Notes under the pieces: model-generated
The model's database searches: none
Told to the model about the DNA's origin: nothing
The model's input: the letters and a program-made list of their open reading frames with translations, nothing else
Made by a program: the position numbers and the translations under genes
Source: Roseateles sp.
Lineage (GTDB): Bacteria > Pseudomonadota > Gammaproteobacteria > Burkholderiales > Burkholderiaceae_C
Assembly (NCBI GenBank): GCA_019234295.1
Contig: JAFALK010000028.1
Span: 19,870-83,869 of the forward strand
DNA: 64,000 bases
Direction of reading: 5' to 3'
Shown here: piece by piece, positions 1-7,983 of the stretch
How the letters are laid out: every line of letters begins with the position of its first letter
Numbering within the stretch: position 1 is the stretch's first letter

Positions 1-868
1 CATCGCGGCTGACCAGCACATGACCGGCCTGGCTGGCGAGCAGCCAGCGGCCATCGGGCGTGCGGCTGCTGGCCGTCAGGCCGACCTGCAAGCCGGTCTC
101 AAGCGGCTCCCAGCTGCGGCCAGCGTCGGAGGAGCGCAGCGCGTGGCCGCGCAGGCCGTGAATCAGCAGCGTGTCGCCGTCCCCGCTGATGCCGAACAGA
201 GTGCCGGCATAGGGTTGGGACAGGGCCTCGTAGCGTCCCTTCTCGCTCAGGCGCAGCAACAGGCCTTGCTCGCCCACGACATAGACGCGGCCACCGATAC
301 CGCGCACGCCGTAGAGGTGCAGCTTCTTGGGGTTGTCGCTTAGACCCTCCTCAGACAGCCAATGCTGGCCGCCGTCGCTGGTGTGCAGCAGCAGGCCGAA
401 GGCACCGACCGCCCAGCCCTCCTCGGCGTTGGCAAACCAGATGTCGAGCAGCGGGTTCTCAGCTCCTTGCGGGCCGAGCATGCGGCCGTCGAACTGGTGG
501 TGCCAGCTGCGACCGCCGTCGCTGCTGTGCAGGATCACGCCGTCATGGCCGGCGGCCCAGCCGCTGTGTGCATCGGGGAAGCTCAGCGCCACCAGGTCGG
601 AGCTCACCGGCACGCTGGCCTGGTGCCAGCTCGCGCCGCCGTCCTCCGAGCGCAGCACATGGCCGCGGGAGCCGGCCGCCACGAGGGCGTTGCCGGCGCG
701 GGCCAGGGCGGCGAGCGGCGTGTGCGCGGCCAGCGCGCTCTCGCGCGCCGGAGTGTCGAGCACGTCGCGAAACGCAGCCCCCTCGGCAGCACCGGCCGCG
801 GGCAGGGCCGCGGCCAGGGCCAGGGCCAGGGCCAGGGCCAGGGCCAGCATCAACAGCGTGGCACGCAT
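1..868 (-). CDS. YCF48-like beta-propeller protein, 3' part cut off by the window edge
   Basis: The protein starts at the ATG at 868 and stays open to base 1, so its C-terminus lies outside the window (289 codons seen). It begins with a signal peptide whose core is a run of alternating Leu-Ala. At least four Asp-box/BNR-type motifs follow (SEDGGASW, SSDGGRSW, TSDGGQHW, SSDAGRSW), spaced as in YCF48/photosystem-II-stability-factor-like propellers. The start lies 5 bases beyond the stop of the DUF1329 gene, so the two are very probably co-transcribed. In many proteobacteria, DUF1302, DUF1329, a YCF48-like protein and an RND/MMPL exporter form one locus; the exporter would be expected just outside the window. 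The molecular role of the set is unknown; envelope transport of a hydrophobic compound is an inference. Confidence 0.85.
   Translation of the reverse strand, partial: MRATLLMLALALALALALAAALPAAGAAEGAAFRDVLDTPARESALAAHTPLAALARAGNALVAAGSRGHVLRSEDGGASWHQASVPVSSDLVALSFPDAHSGWAAGHDGVILHSSDGGRSWHHQFDGRMLGPQGAENPLLDIWFANAEEGWAVGAFGLLLHTSDGGQHWLSEEGLSDNPKKLHLYGVRGIGGRVYVVGEQGLLLRLSEKGRYEALSQPYAGTLFGISGDGDTLLIHGLRGHALRSSDAGRSWEPLETGLQVGLTASSRTPDGRWLLASQAGHVLVSRD
812..847. repeat. 6-bp tandem repeat GGCCAG x6 in a signal peptide
   Basis: Six perfect copies of GGCCAG. Read on the minus strand they encode the Leu-Ala run in the hydrophobic core of the YCF48-like signal peptide. Unit gain or loss would keep the reading frame and change only the length of the hydrophobic segment. 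Confidence 0.9.
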
Positions 869-873
869 CGTCT

Positions 874-2229
874 TCAGCGCACGCCGGCGCCGGCCAGCGA
901 GTCAGGCGACCACTCACGCTCGGACTGCGGCTTGGTGTGGCGCAGGCCGCCGGTCTCGGCGGTGAAGCCGGTCAGCGAGTAGATACCGCTCACGAGGTCG
1001 TAGATGCCGAACATGTCGGTGTAGGGCGCGGGCAGGTCGTAGCTTGGAGCCATGTACGCATAGCCCGTGCGGTAGAGCTGGCCGCGCGCGTCGTAGGACT
1101 CGGCGGCCAGGACGGCCCAGGAGTCCTCGTCGAGGTAGAAGGTGCGCTTGCTGTAGACATGGCGCTTGCCTTGACGCAGCGTCGCCTCGACGACCCACAC
1201 GCGGTGCAGCTCCCAGCGCACGAGGTCCGGGTTCAGGTGCTTGGGCTTGAGCAGATCGTCTTGCTTGGCGCCGTAGACTGCCACGTAGTCGTTGTAGGGA
1301 ACGTACATCTCCTTCTTGCCCACGAGCTTGAAGTCGAAGCGGTCCATGGAACCGTTGAACAGGAAGGTGTCGTCAAAGGTCGACGCACCGGCCGTTCCCG
1401 GGTTCGGCGTGTCGAAGGCGAGATCAGGTGCCACCTTGACGCGGCGCTGGCCCGGCAGGTAGGTCCAGGCGCGGCGCTCCTTCTGACCCATGTCCAGCGG
1501 GTCGACGATCAGCACACCCTCGCCGGCGCGGCGGGCTGGGCCGGTGTAGTTGAGCTTGATGCGCCAGTAGGTGTCGGCGCTGGTCTTGGAAGCATCCCAG
1601 TACGGATACTCCTGCACGCTCATGCCTTCGGTGGCGAGCACGGCGCGACCGCTGGCGTCCACGGTCAGGTTGCGGTATTTGGCCTCGTAGGCCTGGCCGT
1701 TGAAGCGCAGCAGGTGGTTCCACATCGCCTCATAGCCGTTCTTCGGGATGGGGAAGGGGAAGCCGGCGTGCGCCTCGGCGATCGAGCGGCCGTCGTTCGG
1801 CGTTTTGGCCTTGACGGCGATCTTGGCCGTGTTGTCGGTCAGCCACTTGGGGAAGGCGACGCTGCGCTGGGTCGGGTAGACGTCGATGCGAAAGCTCGGG
1901 TACTTCTGCATCAGCGCCTTCGTGCCCTCGGTCAGTTGCCCGGCGTGCTGCGCCATGTTCTTGGCATCGATGGACAGGCGTGGCTTGTCGGCGGCGAAGG
2001 GGTTGGGGCGGATGCCGTCGCCGGCCTTGAAGCCGGGCGGCGCCTGGGTCAGGCCGCCGGTGTAGGCGGGAATGCTGCCGTCCTTGTTGCCGGCCTTTTC
2101 GGCGCCGACGGCGGTCAGCGTGGTGCCGAGCTGCTTGGCCTCGTCCGCCGTGATGGCGGCGAAGGCAGGCAGGCAGCCGGCGGCCATCAGGGCGATCAGG
2201 AAGTTGGAATAAGTGGTCTTGCCGTTCAT
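874..2229 (-). CDS. DUF1329 family protein
   Basis: 451 aa starting at the ATG at 2229 (MNGKTTYSNFLIALMAAGC...), followed by a clear signal peptide ending near AFA. The mature part opens with the DUF1329 pattern TADEAKQLGTTLT and AEKAGNKDGSIPAYTGGL, then has the family's tryptophan- and tyrosine-rich body ending near PDSLAGAGVR. The open frame continues upstream of 2229, but that part overlaps the DUF1302 gene in another frame and is an artefact. DUF1329 proteins are exported and nearly always sit beside DUF1302 genes; here the DUF1302 stop is 11 bases upstream of this start. An envelope role, possibly lipid- or steroid-like substrate handling, is suggested by the family's usual neighbours and is not proven. 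Confidence 0.9.
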   Translation of the reverse strand: MNGKTTYSNFLIALMAAGCLPAFAAITADEAKQLGTTLTAVGAEKAGNKDGSIPAYTGGLTQAPPGFKAGDGIRPNPFAADKPRLSIDAKNMAQHAGQLTEGTKALMQKYPSFRIDVYPTQRSVAFPKWLTDNTAKIAVKAKTPNDGRSIAEAHAGFPFPIPKNGYEAMWNHLLRFNGQAYEAKYRNLTVDASGRAVLATEGMSVQEYPYWDASKTSADTYWRIKLNYTGPARRAGEGVLIVDPLDMGQKERRAWTYLPGQRRVKVAPDLAFDTPNPGTAGASTFDDTFLFNGSMDRFDFKLVGKKEMYVPYNDYVAVYGAKQDDLLKPKHLNPDLVRWELHRVWVVEATLRQGKRHVYSKRTFYLDEDSWAVLAAESYDARGQLYRTGYAYMAPSYDLPAPYTDMFGIYDLVSGIYSLTGFTAETGGLRHTKPQSEREWSPDSLAGAGVR

Positions 2230-2240
2230 GGACAGTCTCC

Positions 2241-3902
2241 TCAGAACGTGGTCTTGAAAGTGAAGCTCATGAAGCCGCGGTCCTTGAGCAGGGTGGTGAA
2301 GCCGTTCTGCGAGGTGACGGCGGTACCGTTGTCCTTGTAGGCGCCGACGAATCCGACGTACTTGATGTCGATGCGATAGCGCTGCTGCAGGTCCAGCCCG
2401 AAGCCGGCGCTGAGGTTGCCCATCTTCTCGTTGCCGCCGAACACGGTGGCGGCATTGCCCTTGAGGCCCACCGAGTAAGTCAGGGGCATGCTCAGGTCCA
2501 CGCCGGGGACGACCTGGAACCAGTTCGGGGTGAAGCCCGCGCCGATGCCAACATATGAGTGCGTGCTGCAGCCGTCCCACATGTCCTTGCCGACGCAGGG
2601 CTTGTAGCCCACGGCATTGAAAAGGTCGGCGCCGCTGCGCACCTTGGTGTACTCGGACCAGGTCAGTTCGGCCATCCAGCTTGCGGAGTCGAACACGGGC
2701 GTCTTGGCGATGGTGCCGATGGCGTTGACCAGCGCGTGGGCGGTGTCGCCGCGCGGGCCCTTGGTCTCGCCCTGCGCGGGCAGGCCCGGTGATATGCCCA
2801 GCACCTGGGCGGACAGGGGCGTGTTGCGACGGATCGAGGCCTCGGCGCCCACGCTCACGCCCATGATGCTCTTGGCCAGGCTCACGCCGTAGAGCTTGAT
2901 GCCGTCGGCGTAGATGAGGTTGTACTGGCTCGCCTTGGGCGCGACCTTGGTGATGAAGCTTTGCGGCATCTTGTCCGCGAAGTCACGCACGTAAAAGCCC
3001 AGGGTGCCGTCCAGCCACTCGGGGCTCCAGCGTGCCGACAGGCCCCATTCGCCGTGCTGCTTGGGCTGCGCGTCGGGTCCGTGGGCGGCAAAGCCCAGGC
3101 CCGCGGAGATGAACTGGCGCTGCGGGCCGTTGAAGGCGAAGTCCACCGGACCGAGGTAGGTGCCGCCTTCGGGGTAGCGGAAGGACTCCCACTCCAGCAT
3201 GTACTGGCCAGCCAGCGAAAGCTCGTTGGACACCTGCGCCTGCATCGAGAGCTGATTCAAGGGGCGGAACAGCTCCTTGGCCTCGACGCCCGGCGTGGCA
3301 AAGCCCTTCTGCAGGTCGAGCGGGTTCTGTGCGTAGGCCACGCTGTGCAGATTGCCGTTCAGCAGGAGCGACTCGCCCCAGTACACCGTGTGGCGGCCCA
3401 GCTTGGCCTGAACGGGCACGTCGCCGATGTCAGTGCCGCCGAAGACGAAGGCGTCGAGGAACTCGCCCGAGGGGCCCGCGTAGAAGCGCTGGATGTAGGG
3501 GCTGTAGACGTGATTTGGGTAGCTCGGGATGGCCGAGAACGGCGGGTTGGGGTTGCTCTGGCTCGTGGCGCCATAGGCGAAGTCGCGCCAGGCGGTGCCG
3601 CTCACGCGCGCACCGAAGCGCTTCTTCCAGACGAGGTCGAACTCGCTGAGCACGTCGAAGCGCTCAGCCACGGCCTGGTCCTTGTCGAAGCTGTAGGTGC
3701 CTTCGTCTGCGATGGCCGAATTGCCGATCTTGGTGTCGCGTGCCTGGACGCGCTCCGCGAAATTGAAGCGCACCGTGGTGTCCAGGCGCATCGTGAGGTC
3801 GGTGTTGCCGGTGTCGATGTCGGCGGCGCCGGCCTGGGCGCAGGCGGCCAGGGCCAGGACTGCGGCGGCGCAGCGCGTCTTCTTGAACGAATATAGGGTC
3901 AC
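2241..3902 (-). CDS. DUF1302 family outer-membrane protein
   Basis: 553 aa with a Sec signal peptide (MTLYSFKKTRCAAAVLALAA) and a body rich in short amphipathic, aromatic-ended strands. It ends in FTFKTTF: a terminal Phe after alternating residues, the usual beta-barrel signature read by the BAM machinery. Family traits visible are W-R-D-F near residue 110, G-R-H-x-V-Y-W-G-E near 170, and N-P-L-D-L. It is first in the leftward set DUF1302-DUF1329-YCF48. This copy is clearly more distant from the two DUF1302 proteins at 18.4-20.3 and 31.0-33.1 kb than those are from each other. Probable role: outer-membrane passage for a hydrophobic substrate (inference). Confidence 0.9.
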   Translation of the reverse strand: MTLYSFKKTRCAAAVLALAACAQAGAADIDTGNTDLTMRLDTTVRFNFAERVQARDTKIGNSAIADEGTYSFDKDQAVAERFDVLSEFDLVWKKRFGARVSGTAWRDFAYGATSQSNPNPPFSAIPSYPNHVYSPYIQRFYAGPSGEFLDAFVFGGTDIGDVPVQAKLGRHTVYWGESLLLNGNLHSVAYAQNPLDLQKGFATPGVEAKELFRPLNQLSMQAQVSNELSLAGQYMLEWESFRYPEGGTYLGPVDFAFNGPQRQFISAGLGFAAHGPDAQPKQHGEWGLSARWSPEWLDGTLGFYVRDFADKMPQSFITKVAPKASQYNLIYADGIKLYGVSLAKSIMGVSVGAEASIRRNTPLSAQVLGISPGLPAQGETKGPRGDTAHALVNAIGTIAKTPVFDSASWMAELTWSEYTKVRSGADLFNAVGYKPCVGKDMWDGCSTHSYVGIGAGFTPNWFQVVPGVDLSMPLTYSVGLKGNAATVFGGNEKMGNLSAGFGLDLQQRYRIDIKYVGFVGAYKDNGTAVTSQNGFTTLLKDRGFMSFTFKTTF

Positions 3903-4014
3903 GGTGTCTCCGGTTCTAAGAGGTCTGGAATCCGAAAAATTCTGCGAGTCCAGTCCTCTCGATCCCCCCCTCTTGGCTGGGGGGCACTGGGCCGGGCATC
4001 CACCGATTCGCGGG

Positions 4015-4674
4015 TTAGATCACGAAGCCTTTGTCCGACTCGTGCAGCGGCTCGCGGCACATGCAGCTGGCACCTCCTCCATCGCAGACCATGCGTGCCG
4101 GCAGCGCGCCGGCCGCCTCGCCCGCGCCCCGGGGCGGTCGGGTCCACGGCAGGGGGGCGTGCTGACAGAGGCCGTCGGCCGCCACGGGCACCGCGCAAAT
4201 CGCGCCGCGCAGCGGCGGCGGCTCCTGCGCAAGGGGCCACAGCAAGACGAAATGACCAGCGGATCTGGCGTTCATCTCGACCAGGAAGCAGGATGCAGGA
4301 AGCAGGAAGCAGGATGCCGGCGAGGCCAGCGAGGGCAGCGAGACCTTCAGCTTGGAGAGCAAGGATGAGGCCGACTCCAGCTTCGCCGCGTCACAGCAGC
4401 GCGCCGGGTCGTCGAGCCCAACAGGGACGTCCTGCGCCGAATGGCTGTGCAGGCTGTGCAGGCTGTGCAGGCTGTGCAGGCTGTGCAGGCTGAGGAACGG
4501 CTGCGCAAGCGTAGGCGTCATCATTGCGGCAGGCATGCGGACTTTCTTTGCTGCCTGCACTTGCGCTCCAGCATGCGGCGGATGCGCAACAGCGCGAGCG
4601 AGCGCGACCCCCACCGCGCGTGAACAAATCCCCAGCGCCCCGGCTCGCATGCAGCACCCCCGGCCAAGCCCCAT
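4015..4674 (-). CDS. doubtful hypothetical ORF containing a Leu-His-Ser repeat
   Basis: A 219-codon frame from an ATG at 4674. It contains LHSLHSLHSLHS, made by the 9-bp array, a duplicated ASCFLLPASCF, and a Cys-rich end (VCDGGGASCMCRE). No family is recognised. The composition is uneven and all other frames here are also long because of high GC, so it could be a chance frame. In favour of coding: the 9-bp and neighbouring repeats keep frame, and the C-terminal Cys pattern looks protein-like. A later ATG in the same frame (MMTPTLAQPF) is an alternative start. Confidence 0.25.
   Translation of the reverse strand: MGLGRGCCMRAGALGICSRAVGVALARAVAHPPHAGAQVQAAKKVRMPAAMMTPTLAQPFLSLHSLHSLHSLHSLHSHSAQDVPVGLDDPARCCDAAKLESASSLLSKLKVSLPSLASPASCFLLPASCFLVEMNARSAGHFVLLWPLAQEPPPLRGAICAVPVAADGLCQHAPLPWTRPPRGAGEAAGALPARMVCDGGGASCMCREPLHESDKGFVI
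4444..4488. repeat. 9-bp tandem repeat GCTGTGCAG x5
   Basis: Five perfect head-to-tail copies of GCTGTGCAG, followed by a broken sixth (GCTGAGGAA). A unit length divisible by three leaves any overlapping frame unaffected by copy-number change. Confidence 0.95.
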
Positions 4675-4906
4675 GCATCGACAGACCCGGCATGCCTAGA
4701 GTTGCGTCACCACGTCGCCAAGCACCCGCGCAGCGATCGATGGATACAAGTCAGCAGGGAGAAACGTCGCAGCCACGGGCCCGCAGTGCCGTCGCTCGCA
4801 GCGTTTGGATTGCAGTTGCAGTCGCAGTACATGCCCGTCAGGCGGTGGGTCTCGGTCGGAAACGACCGGCCGGCGTCGACGCTTGCTACCGAATTCCCGG
4901 ACGACG

Positions 4907-6049
4907 ATGGAACTCCTGTCACTGACCTCTGTGGCCTCGCAGATGCGCAAGGGCGCCCCCCTGCCGTGGAATGTGCGCACGGCCTCGGGCCAGCTGCTAC
5001 TCGCGCGCGGCCAGATCCTCGCCACTGACGACGACATCGATGCCCTGCTTGAGCGCGGCATGTTCGTCGACGCTGCGGAGCTGCGCGTGCGCGGCGGAGA
5101 TGTGGCGCCGCTGTACCGCAACGTCTTCGAACGATGGGCGGCCATGGAGCGCAGGCTCGCCACCTTGCTGCGGTCGCGCCCCCAGGATCTGGGCAGTAGG
5201 ATCACCGAGCTGGCGTTGGGCGTGGGAGAGCTCGCCGACGAGCATGCGGACGAGCTCATCTTCGCAGTCGTTCAGTACGACCACGGACGCTTCTCGGCCT
5301 ATGGCGTGGCCCATGCGATGCACGTGGCCGCCGTGTGCGCCCTGCTCGCGCGGCGCCTGTCGAACACCGAGGAGCAGCGCCAGAGCCTCCTGTGCGCGGC
5401 GCTGACGATGAACATGTCCATCGTCGAGCTCCAGGGCCAGTTGGCCTCGCGCGGCGGCAAGCCGACGACCGCCGAGCGGGCGGCCATCGAGCGCCATCCG
5501 ATCGCAGCCGCCGAGGCCCTGCGCAGCCTCGGTGTGACCGACGAGCTCTGGCTGCGTCTGGTTGCCGAACATCACGAGCAGCCGGACGGCGATGGGTACC
5601 CGAGCGGCATCGAAGCGCAGTGCGAGCTGGTCAACCTGCTGCACCTGGTCGATGTCTTCACGGCCAAGTACGCGGCCCGCGCCGACCGCGCCGGCCTGCC
5701 CGCGCGCATCGCCGCGCAGCAGCTCTTCATCCAGTCCGGCAGGCATCCGGTGGCGGCATTGCTGATCAAGGAATTCGGCATGTACCCGCCCGGCTGCATC
5801 GTCAAGCTGAGCAACGGCGAGACCGCCGTGGTCGTGCGGCGCGGCGCGCAGGTCAACCAGCCGATTGCCGCCGTCTTTATCAACCGAAACGGCCTGCCCG
5901 TCTCGCCGCCGTTGCGCCGCGACACCTCTCGCAGCGATTGCGCCGTGGTCATGAGCCTGAGCCCTGAGGGCATCCTCGTTCAGCACGCGGTCGAGCAGCT
6001 GTATGAGAGCGCGCAGCCGGGCGGCGTGGCAGCCCGGTGGTCGAACTGA
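4907..6049 (+). CDS. degenerate HD-GYP domain protein (HD dyad lost)
   Basis: 380 aa from the ATG at 4907 (MELLSLTSVA); an in-frame upstream extension is Ser/Arg-rich and not credible. Residues 1-60 form the small N-terminal domain common in HD-GYP proteins (PWNVRTASGQLLLARGQIL). The HD-GYP fold follows: the first metal His (AHAMHVAAV), an RHP motif, EHHEQPDGDGYPSG at about 221-234, and LVDVFTAKYAARAD. Where the family has the catalytic His-Asp (LHDIG), this protein has TMNMS at 167-171, so Met168-Asn169 replace the dyad. Loss of the HD pair should abolish normal c-di-GMP hydrolysis; a binding or scaffold role is the likely alternative. A C-terminal domain of about 80 aa (YPPGCIVKLSNGETAVVVRR) follows. 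An intact cyclase gene lies 79 bases downstream. Confidence 0.88.
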   Translation: MELLSLTSVASQMRKGAPLPWNVRTASGQLLLARGQILATDDDIDALLERGMFVDAAELRVRGGDVAPLYRNVFERWAAMERRLATLLRSRPQDLGSRITELALGVGELADEHADELIFAVVQYDHGRFSAYGVAHAMHVAAVCALLARRLSNTEEQRQSLLCAALTMNMSIVELQGQLASRGGKPTTAERAAIERHPIAAAEALRSLGVTDELWLRLVAEHHEQPDGDGYPSGIEAQCELVNLLHLVDVFTAKYAARADRAGLPARIAAQQLFIQSGRHPVAALLIKEFGMYPPGCIVKLSNGETAVVVRRGAQVNQPIAAVFINRNGLPVSPPLRRDTSRSDCAVVMSLSPEGILVQHAVEQLYESAQPGGVAARWSN

Positions 6050-6128
6050 GGAGGGTGGAGGAACTGCAGCCGCGGAAGCGGGAATAATCGCCAGAGTACG
6101 GTTGGGTCATCGCCGGGAAGAACGCGCC

Positions 6129-7322
6129 ATGCTCACGAACTCTTCGATCCTGCTGGAGGCGGCCAGTGCCAGTTGCGCACTGGCCGCCATCATGTTCTGG
6201 AGCGGGGCGCGCTTCATGAAGCTGAGCGCGCGCGCCACGCTCAACTGGGCGGTGGCCAACGCGCTGTTCTCGGTCGGCACGCTGCTGACGGTGCGGCGCG
6301 CCGATTCCGGCCAGATTCCCCTGTATGTCCTCGCGGACGCGCTTGAGCTGATCGGCTTCGTGTTCGTGCACAGGGGCCTGGGCATATTCTTTCAGTCGCC
6401 GCCACCGAAGCTCGAACACCCGCTCGTGATCGGCATTGCCGCACTGTCAATGGCATATGCGTACAGCACGGGCCATGCCACGATCCGGCTGGCGATCTAC
6501 TGTGTAGTGGCCAGCTGGATTCTCGGGCGCGCCGGTCTGGTTGCCTTGAAGGGCGCCCGGCAGGAGTTCGGCTGGCCCGCGGCATCGGCCAGTGCGTTGC
6601 CCATCATCGCGGCCTGCATCGCGGAGTTGCTGCGGGGTGCGATCGGCGTCTTCGAGCCCGCTTCGGCCACCTCGGACTCGCTGCGCGACACCACCGTCAA
6701 TCTCTGGATGGATTGGGCGAATCTGATCCTCTCGCTGGCACTCAACATCTCCTTGGCGGGTCTGGTCGTCGCACGGCTGGTCGCTCGGATCCGGGACCTG
6801 ACGCTGACGGATCCGCTGACCGGTGTCATGAACCGTCGCGCCGTCGAAGATTTTCTGGCACGCCAGATGGCCGAGCAGCGACGGCATGGAAGCCCCGTGT
6901 CCGTGGTGTACCTGGATCTCGACCATTTCAAGGCATTGAACGACCTCTACGGCCACGCCGCGGGAGATGCGGCCATCAACCATGCGGTTGACAAGGTGCG
7001 GACGCAGCTGCGGGCCGGCGATGCACTCGGGCGGCACGGCGGCGAGGAGTTCCTCGTCGTCATGCTCAACACGGATGCGCAAGGGGCCCAGGCTGCCGCC
7101 GAGCGCATGCGATCGGCCGTGGCCACCGCGCCGCTCGTCTGGCAGGAGCGATTGCTGCGCCTGAGCGCCAGCTTCGGCGTCGCCACCGCAAGCGCCTCGG
7201 AGGGGCTGACACCGGAGGAACTGCTGCATCGCGCGGACAAGGCCATGTACGCGGCGAAGGAGAGCGGCCGCAATAGGGTGGTCGTGGCGGCAAGAGCGTC
7301 GGGGGCCGAAGGGGCCCGATGA
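6129..7322 (+). CDS. membrane-bound diguanylate cyclase (GGDEF family)
   Basis: 397 aa from the ATG at 6129, preceded by GGGAAGAA as a plausible ribosome site. The first 210 residues form about six or seven hydrophobic segments, then a short helical linker (VARLVARIRDLTLTDPLTG) leads into a complete GGDEF domain. The active-site motif is GGEEF at 304-308 and an RxxD inhibitory site (RAGD, 295-298) lies five residues before it, as in product-inhibited cyclases. It should make c-di-GMP from two GTP at the inner membrane. Being next to an HD-GYP protein without the HD pair suggests a synthesis-plus-sensing pair; co-transcription is plausible but no promoter was identified. Confidence 0.92.
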   Translation: MLTNSSILLEAASASCALAAIMFWSGARFMKLSARATLNWAVANALFSVGTLLTVRRADSGQIPLYVLADALELIGFVFVHRGLGIFFQSPPPKLEHPLVIGIAALSMAYAYSTGHATIRLAIYCVVASWILGRAGLVALKGARQEFGWPAASASALPIIAACIAELLRGAIGVFEPASATSDSLRDTTVNLWMDWANLILSLALNISLAGLVVARLVARIRDLTLTDPLTGVMNRRAVEDFLARQMAEQRRHGSPVSVVYLDLDHFKALNDLYGHAAGDAAINHAVDKVRTQLRAGDALGRHGGEEFLVVMLNTDAQGAQAAAERMRSAVATAPLVWQERLLRLSASFGVATASASEGLTPEELLHRADKAMYAAKESGRNRVVVAARASGAEGAR

Positions 7323-7384
7323 GCTTGGACGGCACCAAGGCAGATGAGACGGCTCGCCTCGGACGGGACAAATTCGACGTCATT

Positions 7385-7406
7385 CATGTACGACTTTCCG
7401 TACATG
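7385..7406. promoter_or_regulatory. palindrome CATGTACG-N6-CGTACATG, candidate YefM-YoeB operator
   Basis: A perfect 8-bp inverted repeat with a 6-bp spacer, 22 bases upstream of the decayed yefM start. YefM autorepressors bind palindromes with a TGTACA-like core, and both arms here carry TGTACG. The operator seems to have outlived the genes it served. Confidence 0.6.
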
Positions 7407-7427
7407 CAAAGACGTGCCGAGGACGCC

Positions 7428-7635
7428 ATGACTTGCACCGCAGCTCGCGCAAGCCTAGCCACCACGATGGATCTGAGCTGCAACGACCACGAGCCCCCGA
7501 TCATCACGCGCGATCATCTCGCGCAATGGGGAGCAGCAAGCGGTAGTGACGCTATCGCTCAAAGACTTCAAGGCGCTCGAAGACTTCAATGCGCTCAAAG
7601 AAGCCGCCTATCTCTTGCGCAAACCGAGCAACTGA
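7428..7635 (+). pseudogene. yefM: yefM-type antitoxin remnant, broken by a 13-bp tandem duplication
   Basis: From the ATG at 7428 the first frame reads MTCTAARASLATTMDL...NDHEPPIITR, the N-terminal DNA-binding half of YefM/Phd antitoxins. The C-terminal half, RNGEQQAVVTLSLKDFKALE through AAYLLRKPSN, is in another frame and stops at 7633-7635. The frame change is explained by a 13-bp imperfect tandem duplication at 7499-7511 and 7512-7524 (12 of 13 bases identical). Removing one copy restores a continuous antitoxin-like frame, although still shorter than the usual 80-odd residues. The toxin relic follows 34 bases downstream in the standard yefM-yoeB order. Confidence 0.8.
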
Positions 7636-7669
7636 ACGCCGGCCGAGGGAAAGCCCAAGAGCTGGGGGG

Positions 7670-7924
7670 TTGAAGCTGATCTTTGCGGATGCAGCCTCGG
7701 AAGACTACCTGTACTGGCAACAACAAGACAGGCGAATGCTCGAGCGCATCAACAAGCTCATTCGCGAAGCGCAGTGCGAACCGCTGGTTGGTATCGGAAA
7801 CCTGGGGTCTTAGAAGCACGCGTTGGCCGGATCTTGGTCTCGGCGCATGACCGACGAACACTGGGTGGATGGCAAGATCGACGGCGACGCATTGCTCCTT
7901 GCGAAGCTTCGCTCTCACTACTGA
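7670..7924 (+). pseudogene. yoeB: yoeB-type ribonuclease toxin remnant with an in-frame amber codon
   Basis: The frame from the TTG at 7670 reads LKLIFADAASEDYLYWQQQD and RMLERINKLIREAQCEPLVG, a clear YoeB/Txe N-terminus. A TAG at 7811-7813 sits where the family has the Leu of KPxxLKH. The same frame resumes as KHALAGSWSRRMTDEH and ends GDALLLAKLRSHY at 7922-7924, the YoeB C-terminus. The alternative is two compensating one-base shifts, since the neighbouring frame reads GKPGVL across this point. A normal start codon is also missing, with TTG where ATG or GTG is expected. No functional toxin is expected, which fits the broken antitoxin upstream. Confidence 0.82.
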
Positions 7925-7983
7925 GACCTCGGGCGCGGAGTCTCCTCGACACACCAGTGGCGGGCCTTGCGCCGACGCGCTCG

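Larger units (their letters stand above)
3903..4906. other. 1-kb region between DUF1302 and the HD-GYP gene, largely non-coding
   Basis: No convincing gene occupies this stretch. It must hold the promoter of the leftward DUF1302 operon and that of the rightward HD-GYP gene. It also contains a 9-bp tandem array (4444-4488) and a GCAGGAA/GCAGGAT slippage-prone patch near 4286-4318. One 219-codon frame on the minus strand (4015-4674) crosses both repeats and is listed separately with low confidence. Confidence 0.6.

Noticed and set aside
568..2340. A 590-codon frame on the plus strand
   Set aside because: It is antisense to the DUF1329 gene and has the Val/Gly/Ala/His composition typical of high-GC shadow frames. 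The minus strand has signal peptide and family motifs.
2230..2580. N-terminal extension of the DUF1329 frame
   Set aside because: The extra 117 codons overlap the DUF1302 gene in another frame, lack protein-like composition and would bury the signal peptide.
4444..4488. Possible CRISPR array
   Set aside because: The units are 9 bp, head to tail, with no spacers. No cas genes are nearby, and none of the other repeats in the window has spacer structure.
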